This document shows positions 58,086 through 64,000 of a stretch of 64,000 nt of DNA, piece by piece. The notes beneath the pieces were generated by a model. The model was given only the letters and a program-made list of their open reading frames with translations. It was not told the DNA's origin and did no database searches. Every line of letters begins with the position of its first letter. Positions within the stretch are counted from its first letter, which is position 1. The position numbers were made by a program, and so were the translations under genes. This DNA is from Metarhizium brunneum (Eukaryota; Ascomycota; Sordariomycetes; Hypocreales; Clavicipitaceae). The stretch is taken from NCBI RefSeq assembly GCF_013426205.1, contig NC_089424.1, positions 1,302,001-1,366,000 on the forward strand, given 5' to 3'.

Positions 58086-58936
58086 ACTCGTGTTTTCTCG
58101 GTGCGTGTTACCAGCATCTACCCGCGATTGCCCGTCTCGTCTGATCACGAAGCTGACAATACAACTCGTAAAGCAGCCAAGAGTAAGAGATAAATATAAG
58201 AGATATGTACGTATTAGATTTATCTGACGACTACTGATAAAGAATCTGACGCCAATTGGGCCCCCCCACGGCCCCGCGGTAAGTCCCCTGTTTCTAGATC
58301 TTATACCAGAATATCTTTCCCCCATAAAGAACTCTATCTTTGCTTTATAATAAACAGGACATACACACGTATGTACCAATACCGTGTGTAATTATACTAA
58401 ATAGATGCCTTGATAGACTCGTCAACCGGTGTGTTTATTTGTTTCTAGCCGGTGTTCTCATCAATTACTGACACATGCGCTTGGGCAGTCGGCTGGCAAA
58501 AAACGCCAGGTTAGTGTGAAATCGGACTTTTTTACTTCAACTAGTCTACCTATACTGACAAACCTTGCGGCGTGTAAATGTATAGTATCCCTACTATGAG
58601 AATATTATAGCCCTATTATTAACCTGTTCAGACCGAGGAGAAGGGGGAGGCGGACAAGCCGCCAAAGCCAAAGGTTAGTCCTAGTCATTTTACAATAAAA
58701 GTATCTAGCTCTCGCTATCATCTCCTGACACGAATAATAGAAAAATATCAGAGAAGTAAGTTATTTTTATTTATTATATTTATAAAGCTTGCCATATACT
58801 TATCGTTAATAACCTAGTATTTTGAAAAGATCATCGAGGTATGTTAATCACGCCTATTTACGTAGCATTTATGACACTACTTACAAAAAATCGATAGGCC
58901 GAAATGACCAAGGATGAAAGCGACGCCGAAGAATGA
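58086..58936 (+). CDS. Putative intron-rich gene made of very small exons (5' end undefined)
   Basis: Eight candidate exons with GT-AG borders keep one open frame to a stop: 58086-58182, 58243-58278, 58358-58368, 58489-58509, 58632-58673, 58741-58755, 58818-58838 and 58898-58936. Sizes are 11-97 nt, introns 59-122 nt. The exons are GC-rich against very AT-rich introns, and the last five end in phase 0. The predicted tail is charged: TEEKGEADKPPKPK, KNIRE, YFEKIIE, then an acidic end. An upstream exon could end at 58026, at the edge of the LTR-like element, so the 5' part may be lost or interrupted. No family recognised. The model is by eye and could be partly wrong. Confidence 0.33.
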
Positions 58937-59180
58937 GTTTTCTCAGAGTACGTCTATTGAGAACTGTATGCATGAGCACTGTAGCCCACATTGCGCCAAG
59001 CCTTGATGCACACGCAAACGCGCCGAAGAACTTTTTACGAAAATAAGAGCGTTGACTCGGCTAAAAACATGACATCTAACCATTTCGCTTTAGCAATATT
59101 CTCATTCCAACATTATTGCAGTATCTATTGCGCCCAGGGCCGCCGAACGATTGCCTCCTCCCTCAGATAGGCGACAGGCG

Positions 59181-59460
59181 GTGGCAGAATATATTTACCG
59201 ACTAAAAACTTTACGCCAATATACTATAGTATGTTGTAGTGCAGAGCGTGAGAGCTAGGTACTTGGTTTTGTCGAATACTTTTTGCCTCCCGCCGGCGTT
59301 GACATTAATTGCGAGGTTCGCGATGCTTCTACCCAATTTGGCTTGGTCGTCAAGGTCGCAATGTCCATACTCGACTGGTATGCCACCCCGTCGTCTTATT
59401 ATCAGTAGTTACAGTGGACGAAGTCGACATGGAGTGGGAGCACGCCATATAGATTGCCGA
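59181..59460. repeat. Dispersed repeat, copy D, with downstream block
   Basis: GTGGCAGAATATATT, AATATACTATAGTATGTTGT, GCAGAGCGTGAGAG and ATACTTTTTGCCTCC lie in order (59181-59292). About 110 bp further on, AGTTACAGTGGACGAAGTCG and CACGCCATATAGATTGCC (59407-59457) match the block that precedes the TTTTTGCCTCCC motif at 45.2-45.3 kb. Confidence 0.55.
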
Positions 59461-60490
59461 AGAAAATTACAAAGTCCTTCGAGGAGGCATGAATCACATT
59501 CGCTATACTAGTCTGTGGAAAGGTTCGCCATATGAAGGATTGCTTGGTTGAAACGCAGATGGAGGAAATGGTCCTGTATGACCCTACATCTTTTGGTACA
59601 CTTGCAAGTATGTCACGAGTCATTGTCACATCGTGGCGGACAAGATGCAACTTCGAGGCCACGTCGTCTGACCCTTCAATATGTTGTCCCCTGGTCTAGA
59701 TGCCCGGGGGATCCGCTCAAGTAAAGTGTCAGCTTGGCATAAAGCTACTTTCACAGGCCTGCGTTTGTCGGCGTCACTCCAAAAACGCAACACAGCTCGC
59801 CGCCTCTCAATTTTATATGCACTGCTGACCCTGCTGGCAAGTCGGCACAAAAGGCTGAGGACTTGTTACCATCCGACGTCCACTCAGGGATCCAGGATGA
59901 CCGCCACTGGGAACCGTGGCATGTTGGTGGGAACACGAATCGATCGGAGCTGAACTGGACCCCTGTTGCCTTCAGCTTCCATCGGCGTGCTAGTCTCATC
60001 GCCAAGATAATCTAGGCGGTTGCCGAATCTGGCAGATTGGATCGGATGTTTGGGCCGCGCGGCTGACATTCACCGCCACGCAGTCTGGGACGGGGCCCCA
60101 GCTGACGGACGATAAAAATCGAGTCAAAATCCGTAGATGCAAATACCCTGCTGCTGCGGTATCCGGAAGTTCGGCTTCCCAGGGGTTGCTTGGCACAGCG
60201 GCTCGTTTTTCTTGCTGGACTTGGGATTGCGCTAGAGCAAAGGAGCCACTCGAAGATACTGGGATCGTCGAATTGTTGCAGTCGCAAAGGCATGGACCTG
60301 CCTGTGGTGAACTTGGTTTGCGGGGGGCACCATGATGGCAGAAGCACGAGCTGAAACTCCTTCATCCGTACTCCAAGTCATGGCTGCCTGGAGCTTCATT
60401 GCATGGCTATTGTAAGAACAGCAGCAAAGCCAGGCGTCGCTTTCACGCGACCCCATTATCAAAGAGCATTGTGAGACGGAAATTTAGTAC

Positions 60491-60585
60491 ACGTGGCGAA
60501 AGACATTCCCCTATCAAGGGTTACACATTAATATACTATGGTACATGTTAGTATGAAGCATGACAGCGACTATAATACACCACCA
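60491..60585. repeat. Dispersed repeat, copy E (left part)
   Basis: ACGTGGCGAA, CCCCTATCAAGGGTTACACA and TTAATATACTATGGTACATG, then GTATGAAGCATGACAG, align with the left two thirds of copies C and D. The TTTTGCCTCCC end is absent. Confidence 0.5.
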
Positions 60586-61316
60586 GGTAATTCTCTCCTC
60601 ACTCATCTTTTGGTCATGGGATCATCTCCTTCCATGTATTGATCCGGCGTCTAGACAGCTCCTCCAGTAGCCAAGCTTCGAGCAACTCTGCTACCTTCGG
60701 GCCCGGCCCGGCTGGGACACAGGTTTTCAACCGAAGCCAACCATTTCGGTCCTGACAGGTGCCGTTTCCCCATCGGCCGCGATGATAAGCTCGCACAACA
60801 GCAACAATATTCCCCCAATATGTCTGAGCTTGGTGGGAAGGTGACATGCCCTTTTTCCCGGTGCAACAGAATTTAGCATACTGCCAATGAGAGCACAGTT
60901 CTTACGGTTCGACGTGAAGTGGTGTCAGTAAGTGGGTGGCCAAAAGCATCACACAATAGCTCAGCTTAGTCTTCATACTTTTAATGTGAAATTCTTTTTA
61001 TTCGCAGTGCCGCTTATTCTTGTGGGAGTACGTATGAGCCTCAGATGCGCGACGAATGTGTAGCCAGCATCAGCGAGACTTGCTGCATAATGCTATCTCA
61101 TAACCGCAAGCTTCACGAGTACAGTGAATCCCAGGATGCCACGGTGTTTCCCATCAGTCTCATGTACTAAAAAGGTGGAAATAAAGCATATAAAATGGTA
61201 TAGTGACTTCGTTGACAATACAGGCTAACACTCAGAATATCTCAGAATATCCGCATTCACAATCAACCATATGTCGCCAGCCCATCCGACTCTTGCAGTC
61301 TTTCATAGTTCTATAT

Positions 61317-64000
61317 TTAGAGCACGTCTCTATTTTCCCTCTTATTAGTAGGCATCGATGCATCATCATCTTCGTCTATATTCGAGTACACGCCCATGAC
61401 ATCGCCAGTCAGCCAGGAAGGCTCGAAAACCTCCGAAGAAGAAATTGTATGGTACAAGTTTGGAGTCGCCATACACCCGTCCATTCCAGAAGTGTATTCC
61501 AAAGAGACTGAGGTAGGATCCCAGTTATGCTGCGAGAAAAATTGGGTTGACATGGTATGCGAAGCTTCGGAGCCGAAGGTGGAGCCGTTCATCAACACCT
61601 CGTCTGCATTTAACACTGGGTCAATAGGTGTTGCAGAGGAGCTTTGACTGGTTTTTCTGGACCTAACTTGGGTCAGCAACTTGGCAGCTGCATCCCTGGC
61701 CCTATTGCCGCATGGAATGTAGCGAGAAAGGTTTGTTCCTTGCAATATTGTCGACAGCTTCTCTCGGGTCTGATCCATCATGAGTGCCAGCGGCGGCCGG
61801 GAGGTCTCACTGTTGTTCTCTATAAAGAACGATTCATATTGCAGGTACGACGCCTCTATTACTGGCCAGGCTCTACGCACCAGCGCCATATCGGCACATG
61901 AAGTACATTCAGTTATGGCGGTGGAAAGTGCCAGCCATGGAATTGTGATATACCAGCGGAATCCCTCCCCGCGAGGGTCCGTGTAAATGAGCTGGGTTTT
62001 TTCGAGGTTTTGGAGAGTTCTTCTAAGCAAATCTGTATCAGCCCGCGGCTGCGGCGACGGCAGCGTTGTTAAGCTCTGGCTGCTTGAAGTATACTGGAAG
62101 GGTAGCAGCTCCGAAAGTCGCATCGCAGACACGAGACACTGTGTGCTGTGCCAGGTGAACCAAGCATAGGGAGAGCTTTCTGGATCGCAAAAATGAACAA
62201 GAGCCAGAGATTGTTGCTGAAACTGACTGACGTAATGCCTTCTCTGTTCCTGGCTGGGGAAAGCAGCTGAGCAGAAAGTGGAACAACTACTGGTAGTACC
62301 AATACCTGGTTCCGATCCCGCGAAATTCAGCAAGCGCCCCGCGACCTGTGCCCGATATGTTACAAGGGCAAAGGTTGTATCGGTGAGTTCTTCTCGGTCG
62401 GTCACTTCGTTCATGGTGTAAGGCTCAAAGTCGTCATCGTTTATGTGTCGGACTTCGGACATGGCAGCTTCAGCATCCACATGACTGATCAAAGGCTTTG
62501 TGGATTGTGCAAAGGAGGCTTGTAAGTCGAGGAGGCAGATGGTGAGCCACAACCGAAGCCTCATTTGCCGATGAAAGAAGCTTTCGGTAGATTGGGCCAA
62601 TTCGTTGGGTTCTCGGTTTAGACCCATGGCCATTGTGAGTCTCACGGCCAGTGCCACCAGGGTCCAGACAGCTGCGCCCTTTTCTTCTGATCTTCGACCT
62701 ATCTGTAAGCATGACTTTTGTCAGCGGCCCCTCAAAGCTTGTAACAAAAAGTCGACCTGGCCTTCTCATAAACTTACAAGATATAGGACAAAAGCCTGAA
62801 GAACGATTCTATCCCGCGTCGTTAATAAGCCGGCCCGTTCAATTGCGTTTTCACAGAACTTGCGGTGCATCGACACTATGCTAGCTTTGCTCATGCGAAA
62901 CATAGCCTTGCATTGACTGTCTGTCAAAGTATTGGCGGCTGCATAACATACGGCAGATTCCAATGCCATGACAGAAGTATGTTCTTCTGGATAGCCGAGG
63001 TACCTATCTCCTTCCAGCATCCATCGACTGAGAGATGGTCTGTGAAGCACCTTGATGATGGGGTCCACGTTTTGGAGATAGACACGACACATGTTTCCAA
63101 TAGCTTCTTTATCGCGAGCGAACATTGTTGCGCTGGTGATGCGCGGGTTATTCAGTCCCAACAGGCTCAAGCAAAACATGGCCTTTTTGGCATGCTCATC
63201 CTGTCTTTGCTCGTCCATTTCGATCTCTTGGTTAGTCCCTTCGTCGAATAGCGGCAACTCGGCACGTTCTATCCCCCGATCCTATGGTCACCGACGAGGT
63301 GGTTTATCAGCCCTCCTGATCTCCAGGCGAACACCATATTTCCTTACCCAGAAACATACCCTGTGGATGAAATTGGCCCAGAGACCGCTGGCTTCTTGCA
63401 CACACAAACCATCATCGTGGTCACTACCGACTGAAAGCTCGGGTTTCCACGATGTTGGGCTCGGGAGACTTGTGGCGGCAAGCTGGGCATCGTCGGAGTC
63501 CTCAATTGAGCGTCGTAGCAACTATAAGTCACCGTAGTGGTCAGCTTACTCCATTGCGCTTCGAAATATTCCGTCAAGTTGATGGAGTCATCTGTCTGTG
63601 CAGTCAGAATGCAGACTTGCCGTGGATGACTCTGCCAAAGCTCTGCGCCCGCCATGTTCGTGGGCTTCTTGACATGGCTGGCTCGCTCCTGCCTGGTTGC
63701 CCGACTCTGAGCTGATTTTTTGAACCAGACTCTCGAGCCTTCGAATGCGATCAGAAAGATCCTAAATTGTCCCGACTGTTAGCAACATCGCTATTTCTCT
63801 CATTGTCAAATAGCCATGCTTTCTGCCACGTTCAGTCTTTATTTGCGTTTGGGAGAGAGAGCCTGCATTCCTGGCCAAGGTTCGCACCTGGCAGCACTGG
63901 GGCAGGGTGTGATTCGGCCCGCAATGACAGAGGGAGGTAAACCGGACAACTTATCGAATGAGCACCCAGCACTCGGTCCAATACTTACAAGCTTTCGTAG
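61317..64000 (-). CDS. Fungal transcription factor, C-terminal part (5' end unresolved or beyond window)
   Basis: Clear exons on the minus strand: 63521-63360, 63281-62778 and 62702-61317 (phase 0 junctions, introns 78 and 75 nt), about 683 residues. They encode the fungal-specific transcription factor domain (LQNVDPIIKVLHRPSLSRWM; IGRRSEEKGAAVWTLVALAVR, then MAMGLNREP) and a polar, acidic C terminus. Further upstream, about 63763-63655 reads as a coiled coil (DLSDRIRRLESLVQKISS) of the type that follows a zinc cluster. The joins between 63521 and that exon, and the Zn2Cys6 motif itself, could not be resolved before the window edge; CGAAAGCTT|GTAAGT near 63990 might be the end of the zinc-cluster exon. 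Possibly a second cluster regulator, 6 kb beyond the last enzyme gene. Confidence 0.75.

Larger units (their letters stand above)
58937..61316. other. Gene-poor region with dispersed repeats
   Basis: About 2.4 kb. Only short frames on both strands, none with a domain. Contains dispersed-repeat copies D and E. Confidence 0.5.

Noticed and set aside
57809..58117. 102-residue minus-strand frame over the LTR-like element
   Set aside because: Spans non-coding LTR features (TATA and poly(A)-like) and has no domain.
63522..63549. 28 nt GT-AG intron in the right-hand regulator
   Set aside because: Too short for a fungal spliceosomal intron; the true join upstream of 63521 remains unresolved.
1..64000. 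CRISPR arrays, bacterial operons, integrases or phage genes
   Set aside because: No such structure seen; gene organisation is that of a fungal nuclear genome.

Overview
The window is nuclear DNA of a filamentous ascomycete (Pezizomycotina, most likely Sordariomycetes/Hypocreales; the order is an inference). The evidence is short GT-AG introns of 50-120 nt, several fungal Zn2Cys6 regulators, a fungal RRP5, a fungal-type copper nitrite reductase with a presequence, and a non-reducing polyketide synthase (NR-PKS). Coordinates of spliced genes run from start codon to stop codon; exon limits are given in each entry.

Left part (1-31 kb), mostly housekeeping and accessory genes: the 3' end of alpha-MPP; a long disordered alpha/beta-hydrolase protein divergent from RRP5; a regulator carrying two complete Zn2Cys6 clusters; a broken sulfatase gene; an intronless mitochondrial helical protein; an MFS drug-type transporter; a CorA-like membrane protein; a mitochondrial-type NirK; and an arrestin-like protein.

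Centre (32-55 kb), a secondary-metabolite cluster: threonine aldolase-like enzyme, 2-oxoglutarate oxygenase, TE-less NR-PKS (SAT-KS-AT-PT-ACP), a secreted lipase, an acetoacetyl-CoA-synthetase-like ligase, a Zn2Cys6 regulator, an FAD monooxygenase, a free metallo-beta-lactamase-type thioesterase and a small methyltransferase. The PKS, free thioesterase and FAD monooxygenase trio is the signature of fungal tetracycline/anthracenone-type pathways. The aldolase, 2OG oxygenase and CoA ligase match, from memory, the set proposed to supply a malonamoyl starter in the viridicatumtoxin pathway. I see no prenyltransferase, prenyl diphosphate synthase or P450 between 32 and 55 kb, so the likely product class is a non-prenylated, possibly carboxamide-bearing, linear tetracyclic polyketide.

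Right part (55-64 kb): an AT-rich, gene-poor stretch with relics of an NLR-like gene and of an unidentified gene, a probable solo LTR, several copies of a short dispersed repeat, and an odd run of very small in-phase exons (58.1-58.9 kb). It ends in the 3' part of another fungal transcription factor that runs toward or past the window edge.
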